Shown here: in pieces, positions 55,330-63,950 of the stretch
Numbering within the stretch: the stretch's first letter is position 1
Layout of the letters: every line of letters begins with the position of its first letter
DNA from: a bacterium
GTDB lineage: Bacteria; Methylomirabilota; Methylomirabilia; Methylomirabilales; 2-02-FULL-66-22
DNA length: 64,000 bases
Direction of reading: 5' to 3'
Assembly: GCA_029580855.1 (NCBI GenBank)
Contig: JAKPQH010000254.1
Location: forward strand, 27,665-91,664
Program-made: the position numbers and the translations under genes
The notes under the pieces: generated by a model
What the model saw: only the letters and a program-made list of their open reading frames with translations
What the model was told of the DNA's origin: nothing
Databases searched by the model: none

Positions 55330-56385
55330 ATGCGTGCGGGTTGGCGGAATAGTCGGGCCTTCGAGAAGCGCTGGCCGGGATGCGTCGCCGGCTCCGCACT
55401 GGCGCACCTCGGTTTGGTGGGCGCGTGCGTCCTGTTTCAACCGGCGTCCGAACATCCGCGTCCTGTCCTTCGCGTGAGACTTGTGGAGGAGGTGAACGCA
55501 CCCGCACCCACTCCCGTGGTCACCGACATCGTGCGCCCGCCCGCGCCGACGAAGGCTCCGTTGCCGCCGCGGTCGACGCCGCGCCGGGTCTCTCCGCGAC
55601 CCGCCCCACGATTGTCGGAGCTGCCCGCGCTGCCGGCGCCCCGGGTCGAGTCGCCGCCCGCGCCGACGCCTCCGATCGGCGACGATCCCCCCGTGGCCCC
55701 GAGCGCCTCGCCTTCGGCTCCGGTCCCGACGCCGTCGCCACCCGCGCCGCCGGCTCCGGTGATGGGGCGACTTCCCGAATCCCTGCCTGGGCCCCTTGGA
55801 GGTGACCGGTCTGCCGAAGTGCCTGGTCCGTCGGTATCCGGGAACGACGAGCGGGTGCCCCAAACCGGTGGAAGCTCCGGGTCGTCCACGCTGGCGCCGG
55901 CGTCCGAGTCGGAGCCGCGGGGTGTCTACGTGGTCTCGGGGCAGGGCAATGGTTCCGGTGTCGGCAGCGGGTCGGGGTTTGGGTCGGGGTCGGGGAATCG
56001 CCCCGGGCAAGGGCCGGGCGCGGGCTGGGGCGAGCGGGCAGGCGCGGGCGACGGCTCGGCGGGCGCCGACGCCGCCGTGGCACGCGACGGGAACGCCGCC
56101 GGGTCCGGCGCGCGGGACGGCATCCATCTGTTGCGAATCATCAGGAGTCGGATCGAGCGCGTATGGACCTATCCCGACGAGGCGCGGCGAGACGGGATGG
56201 AGGGCACCGTCTGGCTTCGCTTTCGCATCGCGGTCGACGGCTCGGTCGCGAGCGTGGAGGTCGACCGGTCTTCCGGCCACGCGCTCCTGGACGAGGCCGC
56301 GATAACCGCCGTACGGCGAGCCGGGCCATATCCTCCCTATGGCGGTCCGATCCGTTACCCCTTCACGTACCGGCTCGACCGGTGA
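55330..56385 (+). CDS. TonB-family energy transducer
   Basis: This 351-aa protein has one N-terminal membrane anchor (AHLGLVGACVLFQ), a long Pro-rich periplasmic spacer, an unusual Gly/Ser-rich segment (GNGSGVGSGSGFGSGSGN), and a C-terminal TonB domain (RIERVWTYPDEARRDGMEGT, VWLRFRIAVDGSV, SSGHALLDEAAITAVRRAG). It should energise BtuB. No exbB/exbD pair is in the window. Confidence 0.88.
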   Translation: MRAGWRNSRAFEKRWPGCVAGSALAHLGLVGACVLFQPASEHPRPVLRVRLVEEVNAPAPTPVVTDIVRPPAPTKAPLPPRSTPRRVSPRPAPRLSELPALPAPRVESPPAPTPPIGDDPPVAPSASPSAPVPTPSPPAPPAPVMGRLPESLPGPLGGDRSAEVPGPSVSGNDERVPQTGGSSGSSTLAPASESEPRGVYVVSGQGNGSGVGSGSGFGSGSGNRPGQGPGAGWGERAGAGDGSAGADAAVARDGNAAGSGARDGIHLLRIIRSRIERVWTYPDEARRDGMEGTVWLRFRIAVDGSVASVEVDRSSGHALLDEAAITAVRRAGPYPPYGGPIRYPFTYRLDR

Positions 56386-56492
56386 GGCGGACGGTCGACT
56401 CAGCGGCGGTCGCGGGTCCCACCTTCGGGGGTGCCGCCGCGACGTGCCGTCCTCGGGGGCGCACTGTGATGGTGGGGAAGGAAAGCCGGTCG

Positions 56493-57560
56493 ATGCGGTC
56501 TCCCGGCGACGCGAAGCGCGGTACGGTGTCGGACGCGATGCGCCCCTGCCCCAGGGCTGCGGGTTCCGGGACCCTGATGCTCGCCAATCGCCTGCGGAAA
56601 AACCTACGGCATCTCGGCAAATGGGCGAGGCGGGAGGGGGTGACGTGTTACCGGGTTTACGACGCGGACCTGCCCGAGTACGCCCTGGCCGTGGACCTGT
56701 ACGAAAAATGGGTCCACGTGCAGGAGTACGAGGCGCCGCCGACCATCGATCCCGCGGTGGCCCACGCGCGCCTCGCGGGCGCGATGGCGGTCATTCCGGA
56801 GGCGCTGGGAATCCCGGCCGATCGGGTCGCCCTCAAGGTTCGCCGGCGCCAGAGAGGCCCGGCGCAGTACGAGCGGCATGCGACCACGGGGCAGTTTCAC
56901 GAAGTGCACGAGGGCGGTCTGCGCTTCCTGGTGAACCTCACCGACTACCTGGACACCGGCCTGTTCCTCGATCATCGACCGATCCGGGCGCTCATCCGGA
57001 GCGTGGTGGCCGGTGGGCGGTTCCTGAATCTCTTCGCCTATACCGGCGCCGCCAGCGTCCACGCCGCGGCCGGCGGGGCCGTCTCGACGACGACCGTCGA
57101 CATGTCGTCGGTCTATCTCGACTGGGCGCGGCGCAACATGGCCCTGAACGGATTCGCCGAGGGCCGCGGGCACCGGTTCGTCCGGGCGGACTGTCTGGCG
57201 TGGCTGGCGTCCCCCCATTCCGAGCGCTACCACGTGATCTTCGTCGACCCGCCGACCTTTTCGAACTCCAAGCGGATGGGCCCGACCACCTTCGACGTGC
57301 AGCGCGATCACGTGGCCCTTCTGCAAAACGTGGCGCGGCTATTGGCGCGCGACGGCTTGATCCTGTTTTCGAACAACTTCCGCCACTTCCAGATGCACCG
57401 CAGCGCACTCCCCGGCTTGAGCGTTGAGGATATCACGCGCCGCACCATCCCGCCGGACTTCCAGCGAAATCCTCGGATTCACAATTGCTGGCGGATCACC
57501 CGATTTTCGGACACGTTGTTGTCTACACATAATTCTGTTCAAATGAACAAGTACAATTAG
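56493..57560 (+). CDS. rlmK: 23S rRNA methyltransferase RlmK-like (stand-alone RlmK half of RlmKL)
   Basis: This protein (~355 aa) matches the C-terminal half of E. coli RlmKL: LANRLRKNLRHLGKWARREG, YDADLPEYALAVDLYEKWV, NLTDYLDTGLFLDHRPIR, LFAYTGAASVHAAAGGA and the VDPPTFSNSKRM motif. It should N7-methylate G2069 of 23S rRNA. The RlmL half is missing. ATG 56493 is favoured by GGAAGGAAAG upstream, with 56469, 56538 and 56577 possible. The last ~18 residues are encoded by an AT-rich palindromic insertion that also supplies the stop codon. Confidence 0.85.
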   Translation: MRSPGDAKRGTVSDAMRPCPRAAGSGTLMLANRLRKNLRHLGKWARREGVTCYRVYDADLPEYALAVDLYEKWVHVQEYEAPPTIDPAVAHARLAGAMAVIPEALGIPADRVALKVRRRQRGPAQYERHATTGQFHEVHEGGLRFLVNLTDYLDTGLFLDHRPIRALIRSVVAGGRFLNLFAYTGAASVHAAAGGAVSTTTVDMSSVYLDWARRNMALNGFAEGRGHRFVRADCLAWLASPHSERYHVIFVDPPTFSNSKRMGPTTFDVQRDHVALLQNVARLLARDGLILFSNNFRHFQMHRSALPGLSVEDITRRTIPPDFQRNPRIHNCWRITRFSDTLLSTHNSVQMNKYN

Positions 57561-57653
57561 ACAACAACGTCCCCTAAGTGAAATTTAGGGGACGTTGTTG
57601 TCTAAGTATACTTTCGTTGTCACGGAACAAGTCCAGTTAGGCAACAACGTGCC
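57510..57653. repeat. AT-rich palindromic element (BIME/MITE-like)
   Basis: This 144-bp element has terminal inverted repeats GACACGTTGTTGTCT and AGGCAACAACGTGCC (13/15). Its centre is a perfect 19-bp stem with a 7-nt loop (57559-57577 / 57585-57603, AGACAACAACGTCCCCTAA). Four copies of the ACAACAACGT motif alternate in orientation, forming two long hairpins. It is clearly AT-richer than its surroundings, codes for no protein, and lies between convergent rlmK and the deacetylase gene. It resembles REP elements mobilised in trans by a TnpA-REP transposase. Confidence 0.85.
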
Positions 57654-57673
57654 GTGGCTTGGATCTGCAGATG

Positions 57674-58579
57674 CTATGGAAGGGTAAAGAGGGCGCGGGC
57701 GGCGCGCACGGTGTGGCAGTGGGCCTCGACGGTGTCCTCAATGTTTTTCCCGTATCCTCCCCCCAGCGTGATCGCCACGGGAACGCCGGCATCTCGACAG
57801 GCCGCCAGGACCATCTCGTCACGGCGACCAAGTCCGGCGTGGCTGAGCCGGAGGCGACCCATCCGGTCGCCCGCGTGCGGGTCCGCACCGGCCACGTAGA
57901 ACACGAGTCCGGGCCGAAACTCGGCCAGGATCCGGGAGAGGGCGGGCTCCAGGGCGTCCAGGTATTCGTCGTCTCCGGTGCCGTCGGGGAGATCGATGTC
58001 CAGCGTGCCGGGAACTTTGTGCAAGGGGTAGTTGTTGGCCCCATGAATGGAGAAGGTGAAGACGTCCGGCTCCTCAGCGAAGATGGCGGCGGTGCCGTTT
58101 CCCTGGTGAACGTCGCAGTCGATGATCGCCATGCGCTGCATCCAGCGGTCGCGCTGGAGGACCCGGATGGCGACGGCGATATCGTTCAGGGCGCAGTACC
58201 CCTCGCCGCGATCCGGAAAGGCGTGATGGGTGCCGCCCGCCAGGTTGACGCCCAGGGTTTCCCGGATGGCAATCCGGGCCGCCGTGAGTGTACCCTGGAC
58301 GGATGCCCGCGATCGCCGGACCAACGACTCCGACCACGGAAAACCCAGACGACGAATCGCCTCGGCCGGAAGCGTCCCCCCGCTGAGGTTCGTCCAATAC
58401 TCGCGGGTGTGGACCAGGCAGATGTCCCTGGGGTCCGCGAGGGTCGGCTCGATCAACTCCTCCGGGCGCAGCGTCCCGTCGGCGAGGAGCCGCTCGCGGA
58501 CAAGGCGATACTTCCGGATGGGGAAGCTGTGGGTGGGGGGCAGATCGATGATGTAGTGGTCGGAGTAAAGGGCGTACAT
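57674..58579 (-). CDS. histone deacetylase family protein (AcuC/HDAC class)
   Basis: This 301-aa enzyme has the zinc-hydrolase motifs NLAGGTHHAFPDRGEGYCALND, DCDVHQGNGTAAIF, GADPHAGD and LGGGYG. Bacterial members deacetylate small molecules (acetylpolyamines) or lysine residues in proteins. The ATG at 58579 is preferred over a longer GTG frame. It is a single gene. Confidence 0.88.
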   Translation of the reverse strand: MYALYSDHYIIDLPPTHSFPIRKYRLVRERLLADGTLRPEELIEPTLADPRDICLVHTREYWTNLSGGTLPAEAIRRLGFPWSESLVRRSRASVQGTLTAARIAIRETLGVNLAGGTHHAFPDRGEGYCALNDIAVAIRVLQRDRWMQRMAIIDCDVHQGNGTAAIFAEEPDVFTFSIHGANNYPLHKVPGTLDIDLPDGTGDDEYLDALEPALSRILAEFRPGLVFYVAGADPHAGDRMGRLRLSHAGLGRRDEMVLAACRDAGVPVAITLGGGYGKNIEDTVEAHCHTVRAARALFTLP

Positions 58580-58939
58580 AAAAATGAGCGTTCGGCGGCT
58601 CAACTGTTCCTCGGTTCGACGGTTCGAGGCGCGCCGCGGTCAAGATACGGGGGTCGCCACTTCGTGTCAAGCCGGATTCCCGTCAAGGATTCTCGCGGAG
58701 GATCGCCGCGACGTCGAAAGGGCGTTGGCGACACCCACGCGGCGGCTCCGCGCGAAACCCCGGGAAGGCGAAGCGCGCGGCAAGCCGGCGGAAGCGGACT
58801 TCCCGGCGCACCCCGAAAACCTTGACACTCGGCGACGCAGAACGATACCATGTCGCGCCGTTTCGGCTCCGGACGGGTGGGGGCCGGGGTGCGGCAGGTT
58901 TCGCTGCTTGCGCGACAGACCCGAGTCATGGAGTGACCA
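58580..58939. promoter_or_regulatory. divergent spacer with a promoter for the ferredoxin operon
   Basis: This 360-nt spacer has no gene. TTGACA (58822-58827) and a weak -10 (GATACC, 58844-58849, spacer 16) read rightwards. A CCGGGAAG / CTTCCCGG inverted repeat (58760-58767 / 58799-58806) lies just upstream. The rest is unassigned. Confidence 0.5.
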
Positions 58940-59818
58940 GTGCAGATCGACGACAAGAAGTGCGTTGCCTGCGCCAACTGCGTCCCCGTCTGCCCGATGG
59001 GGGCCATCTACATCGATCCGGCCGTCAACCGGGCCACGGTGAATCTCGACGAGTGCGTGGAATGCTTTACGTGCTACCGCGGGATGAGCAAGGAGCACAT
59101 GAACCCGACGCTCGTGCGCGCGGTGCGCCGCGTCGCCAAGTGGCTGCGGTTCCGGTTCGATCCGGAGCCGGACGTGTGCCCGACCGACGCCTTGACGCCG
59201 CAAGAGCTGACGTGGCCCCGCACCGTCCGGTGGGCCTTCAGCGACCCGCTCGTGCCGCACGAGTCGACCGGCGTTCATGGGCGGGGCACAGAGGAAGTCA
59301 AAACGAACGATGTGACGGATCGCGTCAGGGAGGGCGAAGCCGGATTCACCATCGAGTTTGGGCGGCCCGGGGTCGGAGTCCGCTTCCGCGACGTGCAGAA
59401 GATGACGACGGCACTGGCCCCCCTGCCGGTGGAGTTCGAGGCGAAGAATCCGGTCTCGTCGCTGATGACCGACCGCGTCACCGGGACCCTGCAGCCGGAC
59501 GTCCTGGACGAGAAGGTGATGTCCGCGATACTGGAGCTGAAGACCCGCGTCCAGCACGTTCCGACGGTCCTGGAGCGCGTGGAGGCAGTCGCCCGGCAAG
59601 TGGACACCATCGTGAGTATCGGGGTGGCCACGCGCTGCGACGCGCAGGGGGACGATCAAATCGCACCCATCCTGGAGCGCGAGGGGCACGTGTTCTTCCG
59701 GGGCAAGACCAACCTCGGGCTGGGCCGGCGGCCCCAGCTCGCCGCCGCAGGATCTGCGGCCGCCGGCGACCGACTGTTGCCGTCACGCGAACCCAGCGAG
59801 AGGAGAGCGCCGCGATGA
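58940..59818 (+). CDS. 4Fe-4S ferredoxin-type protein with a long C-terminal extension
   Basis: The N terminus binds iron-sulphur clusters. The first motif is CVACANCVPVCP (Cys 8, 11, 14, 18). The second motif is CVECFTC (39, 42, 45), but its fourth cysteine is displaced: the next CP is at Cys 80, after a ~35-residue insert rich in basic residues. About 200 residues follow with no domain I recognise. The GTG start follows GGAG. It overlaps the next gene (ATGA at 59815), so the two products likely work together in electron transfer or redox sensing. Confidence 0.7.
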   Translation: MQIDDKKCVACANCVPVCPMGAIYIDPAVNRATVNLDECVECFTCYRGMSKEHMNPTLVRAVRRVAKWLRFRFDPEPDVCPTDALTPQELTWPRTVRWAFSDPLVPHESTGVHGRGTEEVKTNDVTDRVREGEAGFTIEFGRPGVGVRFRDVQKMTTALAPLPVEFEAKNPVSSLMTDRVTGTLQPDVLDEKVMSAILELKTRVQHVPTVLERVEAVARQVDTIVSIGVATRCDAQGDDQIAPILEREGHVFFRGKTNLGLGRRPQLAAAGSAAAGDRLLPSREPSERRAPR

Positions 59819-60489
59819 CGAACACCTTGCACCGTTTCGGGGCTCCCGAGACCCAGCGGGACGATTATATCGTTTTCGCCATGCCCTCCAAGGGCATCAA
59901 CGAGGAGGGGGCGATTCCGAAGCTCCAAACCTTTCTGCGACTGGCGCTGAAGCATGGACCCGTCAACGTAGGCCAGGGCAGCAAGGGCGGCATGTACCGG
60001 CCATCGTCGAACCTCACGCCGTTCGCCCACTGGTCCCGCCCGGACGCGGCGGATCCGGAGGCCGTCCTCGAGGCCATGGACGAGCCCTCGGTGGTGGCCG
60101 CGGTCTTCGACGACGTCGCGAAAGTGGAAGCGCTCGTCAAGGATCTGAAGGCGGCGGACCTCGGGCTGTCCGTCAACATCAGCGGTCTGACCGCTGAAGC
60201 CAACGCCTGCTGCAAGCGAGCCGGGATCACACGGCACAGTGTCGAATACTCGCTGGGGTTCCACGGGGACCTAAACCAGCTCCCCGACCGGCACGTCCTG
60301 GAGCTGTCCACCATGTGCGGGCACGGCATGTTGTCGCACAACTTCGCCCGCAAGATGATCGACATGGTCCGGGAGAACCGCCGCACGCCGCAACAGGCCG
60401 CAGCCACCATGGCGCGTTTCTGCACGTGTGGGATCTTCAATGTCACCCGCGCGATCCGCATCCTGGAGCAGGCCCGCAAGGGCGAATGA
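59815..60489 (+). CDS. unknown Cys-rich protein paired with the ferredoxin
   Basis: This 224-aa protein has five cysteines in the second half: an adjacent pair (ACCKRAG, ~132-133), TMCGHGML (~168) and FCTCGIFNV (~203 and 205). The CC...C...CxC spacing could bind a metal or cluster. No signal peptide or membrane span is seen. I do not recognise the family. The overlapped start with the ferredoxin gene indicates coupled translation and probably a complex. Confidence 0.6.
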   Translation: MTNTLHRFGAPETQRDDYIVFAMPSKGINEEGAIPKLQTFLRLALKHGPVNVGQGSKGGMYRPSSNLTPFAHWSRPDAADPEAVLEAMDEPSVVAAVFDDVAKVEALVKDLKAADLGLSVNISGLTAEANACCKRAGITRHSVEYSLGFHGDLNQLPDRHVLELSTMCGHGMLSHNFARKMIDMVRENRRTPQQAAATMARFCTCGIFNVTRAIRILEQARKGE

Positions 60490-60573
60490 CGGCGGAGCTG
60501 CGCTTCCGCCGGCGGAGCGGGCTTGCCCGCCGGGTTCGCCAGAGGGGGCCTTCGCGGAAACCGAGCCGATTCT

Positions 60574-60599
60574 CGCACGGGAGTCGGCTCGTGCGTTTT
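60574..60599 (+). terminator. possible intrinsic terminator after the ferredoxin operon
   Basis: CGCACG / CGTGCG with a 10-nt loop is followed by TTTTC. An overlapping alternative stem pairs GAGCCGA (60563-60569) with TCGGCTC (60584-60590). Confidence 0.4.
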
Positions 60600-60624
60600 C
60601 TGGCAACGGATCACGGCCTCGCCC

Positions 60625-61314
60625 ATGCACGAGACGATCCGGGAGTCCGACATCCCATTCCGGGCGATGATCGAAGCGTCGCCCCTGGCGGTCATCGCCG
60701 TCGATGCCGACGCGAAGGTCAGATTGTGGAACGCCGCCGCCGCACGCATGTTCGGATGGAGCGAAAGGGAAGTGCTGGGTCGGACGCCTCCGTACGTTCC
60801 CGAGGACAGGCAGGCCGAATTCCGCGTCCTTCACCAACGGGGGATGAGAGGGGAGAATACCTCCGGTCTAGTGCGGCACCGCCAGCGGAAGGACGGCTCA
60901 CCGATCGACGTGACCCTATGGACGGCACCGCTCCGGGATGCCGCAGGGCAGATCGTCGGTGTTATGGCTTTCCTCGACGATATAACCTCGCGCAAGCGAG
61001 TGGAGGCAGCGCTGGCCCTGCCGACAACACAGTTCGACGCGATTCGCATTATGGCACTGGAGCTCACCCAGACGCTGGAGGTGGCCCCGCTACTGGAACT
61101 CATCCCTCGGCGTGCGGTGGAGTTGGTCGGGGCCCAATCCGGGGTATTGCACCTCTGGGATGAAGGGACACACGAGTTGGTTTCCACCGGCCGGTACGGT
61201 CACTCGCTCGACCTTCCCGCCGTGCGGCTCCGTATGGGGGAGGGGGTGGCCGGAGTCGTCGCGCAACGTCGGGAAGGGCTCATCGTCAACGACTTCCGCG
61301 CCTCCCCGTACTGA
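60625..61314 (+). CDS. PAS/GAF sensor fragment (N-terminal part of the broken kinase)
   Basis: This 229-aa fragment has a PAS domain (IEASPLAVIAVDADAKVRLW, FGWSEREVLGRTPPYVPED) and the first half of a GAF domain (VELVGAQSGVLHLWDEGT, GEGVAGVVAQRREGLIVND). It stops within the GAF fold at SPY. It should not signal alone. The ATG at 60625 is preferred. Confidence 0.6.
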   Translation: MHETIRESDIPFRAMIEASPLAVIAVDADAKVRLWNAAAARMFGWSEREVLGRTPPYVPEDRQAEFRVLHQRGMRGENTSGLVRHRQRKDGSPIDVTLWTAPLRDAAGQIVGVMAFLDDITSRKRVEAALALPTTQFDAIRIMALELTQTLEVAPLLELIPRRAVELVGAQSGVLHLWDEGTHELVSTGRYGHSLDLPAVRLRMGEGVAGVVAQRREGLIVNDFRASPY

Positions 61315-61759
61315 CACCGTGGTTCCTGGAGCACACGAACCCCACTGCGGTTCTCGCCGAACCGCTGGTCTGCCGCGACCGGCTTTTCGGCGTCGTCTCC
61401 CTCAACAACATCCGGATGTCGCAGCGGGTTTTCAACGACCGCGACCGGGACCTCCTGCGTCTCTTCGCCGCGCACGCGGCGATCGCCATTCAGAATGCCG
61501 AGTTTTTCCAAAGTGCGGAGCGACAGCGGCGGGAGATCGAGCTGGTGGCCGACCTTTCGCAACAGCTCAACACCTCCCTCGACTACAACACCGTCCTACA
61601 GCGGGTCGTCGACGGAGCCCGAGAGCTGACCGGATGCGATTTGGCGCAGATCGCGCTTCGAGACGATCCCACCGACACGCTGGTATTTCGTTACCGGGCA
61701 GGATCCCATTCCGACCGACTTGACACCCATCGCATAGCCCCGGGAAGGGCATCGGCGGG

Positions 61760-63208
61760 ATGGTGATGGCCACCGGGCAGCCGTTTCGGACTGCCAATTA
61801 CGCGGAGGATCTTCGCATCACGAAAGACTATCTGCCGCATACGCTCGCTCAGGGAGTGGTGGCGGAGCTGGGTGTTCCAATCCGTCTGGAAGGACGGGTG
61901 GAAGGTGTGCTCTTCGTGGACAATCGATCGAGTCGCCCGTTCAACGACAGCGACGAACGAACGCTTTTACAGCTGGCCGATCACGCCGCGACCGCCATCA
62001 GGAACGCGCGCCTGCACACAACGGCGGTGCACCGTGCGCAGCGTTTCGAGACACTGAACACCGTGATGCGGGCGCTGACGACAGAGCTGGATCCGCTGTT
62101 GGTCACTCAACGGGCGCTGGAGGCTGTGCAGAAGTTGATCCGCGGCTCGGCCGGCGTTCTCCCGGAGTTGCCGGGGGGCGCAAAAGAGCTTCGCGTGGTG
62201 GCGAGCATCGGTCTTAGAGACGCCGACGCCGCGCGGTCGCTGCGCCTTCACGTCGGGGAGGGGCTTGCGGGCATCGCCGCCGCGACGCGCCGGCCCGTCG
62301 TCAGCACGGGTGTCGCATGGGACCCTCGATTTGTGAATCGTTCCTGGGCGGCGTCCGAGGGGCTGGTATCCGGCATCGTCCTGCCGCTGGTGGTCGGCGG
62401 CCGGGTCACCGGGACCTTGGCGGTATTTCTGCGACGTCTCCGCACTTTCGATGCCGAAGAAGTCGAGCTGCTCCAGGCTCTCGCCGTCGAGAGCGCCATC
62501 GCGCTGGAGAACGCGCGGCTTTTCGAGCAAGTGGATCTGGGGCGCGAGCGCCTGATGGACCTGACGCGACGATTGGTCTCCGCTCAGGAGGAGGAGCGGG
62601 GTCGCCTTTCGCGCGAACTGCACGACGAGGCCGGTCAGGCCCTGACGGCGCTTCGGATCAGCCTGGGCCTGATCCGAGAGGATCTCCCTCCGGACGCGGC
62701 TTCGCTCCACCAACGGCTGGATGATGCCGTGGCGGTCACCGAATCAATCACGGACCAGCTTCGATTTCTCGCGCAGGCGCTGCGCCCTCCGGCCCTCGAC
62801 ACCGTGGGGATCGATGCAACCCTCGAGGGCCTTTGCCGCGACTTCAGCAGGCGGACGCAATTACCCATCGAGTATGCCGGTCGGAACCTTCCGCCAATAC
62901 CGGACGGGATCAGCATTCATCTGTATCGGTTCCTGCAGGAAGCGCTCACGAATATCGGCAAACACGCGCAGGCGAGCCGGGTCCGCGTGGCCCTCGTATG
63001 CGATGGCGGTACGCTGTGTCTGTCCGTCGAGGATGACGGGGTCGGGTTCGACGTCGCGCAGAAGCTTGGTGGGAAAACGCGAAAGGGTGTGGGATTGCTG
63101 GGAATGCAGGAGCGACTGGATCTGCTGAACGGGCGGTTGGAGATCACCTCGCAGGTGGGTCAAGGGACCCGTATCCGGGCACGCGTCCCCTGGAAAGCCG
63201 TCCCATGA
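61760..63208 (+). CDS. GAF-GAF sensor histidine kinase, C-terminal part of the broken kinase
   Basis: This 482-aa frame holds the rest of one GAF domain, another GAF domain (VGEGLAGIAAATRRPVVSTG), then a HisKA_3 dimerisation helix with the phosphorylated histidine in RLSRELHDEAGQALTALRIS, and HATPase_c with FLQEALTNIGKHAQASRV and VEDDGVGFD. This is the NarX/DegS-type kinase class. It overlaps the response regulator start. If its own ATG is used, it could still act as a kinase lacking its PAS input. Confidence 0.7.
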   Translation: MVMATGQPFRTANYAEDLRITKDYLPHTLAQGVVAELGVPIRLEGRVEGVLFVDNRSSRPFNDSDERTLLQLADHAATAIRNARLHTTAVHRAQRFETLNTVMRALTTELDPLLVTQRALEAVQKLIRGSAGVLPELPGGAKELRVVASIGLRDADAARSLRLHVGEGLAGIAAATRRPVVSTGVAWDPRFVNRSWAASEGLVSGIVLPLVVGGRVTGTLAVFLRRLRTFDAEEVELLQALAVESAIALENARLFEQVDLGRERLMDLTRRLVSAQEEERGRLSRELHDEAGQALTALRISLGLIREDLPPDAASLHQRLDDAVAVTESITDQLRFLAQALRPPALDTVGIDATLEGLCRDFSRRTQLPIEYAGRNLPPIPDGISIHLYRFLQEALTNIGKHAQASRVRVALVCDGGTLCLSVEDDGVGFDVAQKLGGKTRKGVGLLGMQERLDLLNGRLEITSQVGQGTRIRARVPWKAVP

Positions 63209-63857
63209 TCCGCGTCCTTCTCGCCGACGATCACCACCTGGTCCGGCAGGGGCTCTGCGCCTTCCTGGAAAAGGCGGGCGACATCGAGGTGGTGGGGGAG
63301 GCGGCCGACGGGCACGAGGCCCTCACGCTGGTCGAGCGCTTTCTCCCCGACGTCCTCGTGCTCGACATCGCCATGCCGCACCTGAATGGAGTGGACGTGG
63401 TCGAACGGCTCCGGAGCCTCGGGGTGAAGACCCGGACGCTCATCCTCTCCATGTACGCCGACGAGACTCTGGTCCGGCGGGCGCTCCGGAACGGGGCGAA
63501 GGGCTACCTGCTCAAGCGCGCGGTCTCCGCCGAACTCCTCCTGGCCGTCCGAGCGGTCAGCCGGGGCGATACCTTCCTGAGCCCCGAAGTGGCCGGACCG
63601 GTGGTCTCTTCCCTCGTGGACGCGCCCTCGCGCCTCGCCGACCTCGGGCCGCTGGATCAGCTGACCTCCCGCGAGCGGGAGGTCCTCCAGCTCATCGCCG
63701 AGGGCCACACGAACCGCGAGATCGCCACCCACCTCCACCTCAGCGAGAAGACCGTCGAGAAACACCGCGGCCACCTCATGGCGAAACTTCGCACCACGAC
63801 ACCGCCGGCCTCGTCCGCTTCGCCCTCAAGCACGGCTTGGTCACGCTCGACGCGTAG
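63205..63857 (+). CDS. NarL/FixJ-type response regulator, frame-shifted near its C terminus
   Basis: The receiver has ADDHHLVRQGL, phospho-acceptor VLDIAMPHLNGVDVV and the lysine in GAKGYLLKRA. The LuxR-type HTH is LTSREREVLQLIAEGHTNRE and HLSEKTVEKHRGHLMAKL. After KLRT the frame as written runs to 63864 with an unlikely Ser/Pro tail; adding one C in CGCACCAC (near 63796) restores THDTAGLVRFALKHGLVTLD and a stop at 63855-63857. The kinase stop overlaps its start, so they form one two-component system. Confidence 0.75.
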
Positions 63858-63950
63858 TCCCTAACCCGGCATAGCCGGAACCAAACAGGCTCTGGGTTTC
63901 CGATCTGCTGATGGCAACTCTCGCGTCTTAGCGCTAGACTGATCGGTGCT

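Larger units (their letters stand above)
60625..63208 (+). pseudogene. PAS-GAF multidomain sensor histidine kinase gene broken by two frame shifts
   Basis: Read across three frames, this region encodes a ~860-residue sensor: PAS, three GAF-type segments, HisKA_3 and HATPase_c. The first frame ends at TGA 61312-61314; the coding signal continues one frame over as TPWFLEHTNPTAVLAEPL. The second ends at TGA 61764-61766; it continues as GKGIGGMVMATGQPF from ~61742. Both breaks are repaired by adding one G (TG-ACA to TGG-ACA; GGGA to GGGGA). Recent decay or base-calling errors in G runs are both possible. Confidence 0.75.
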
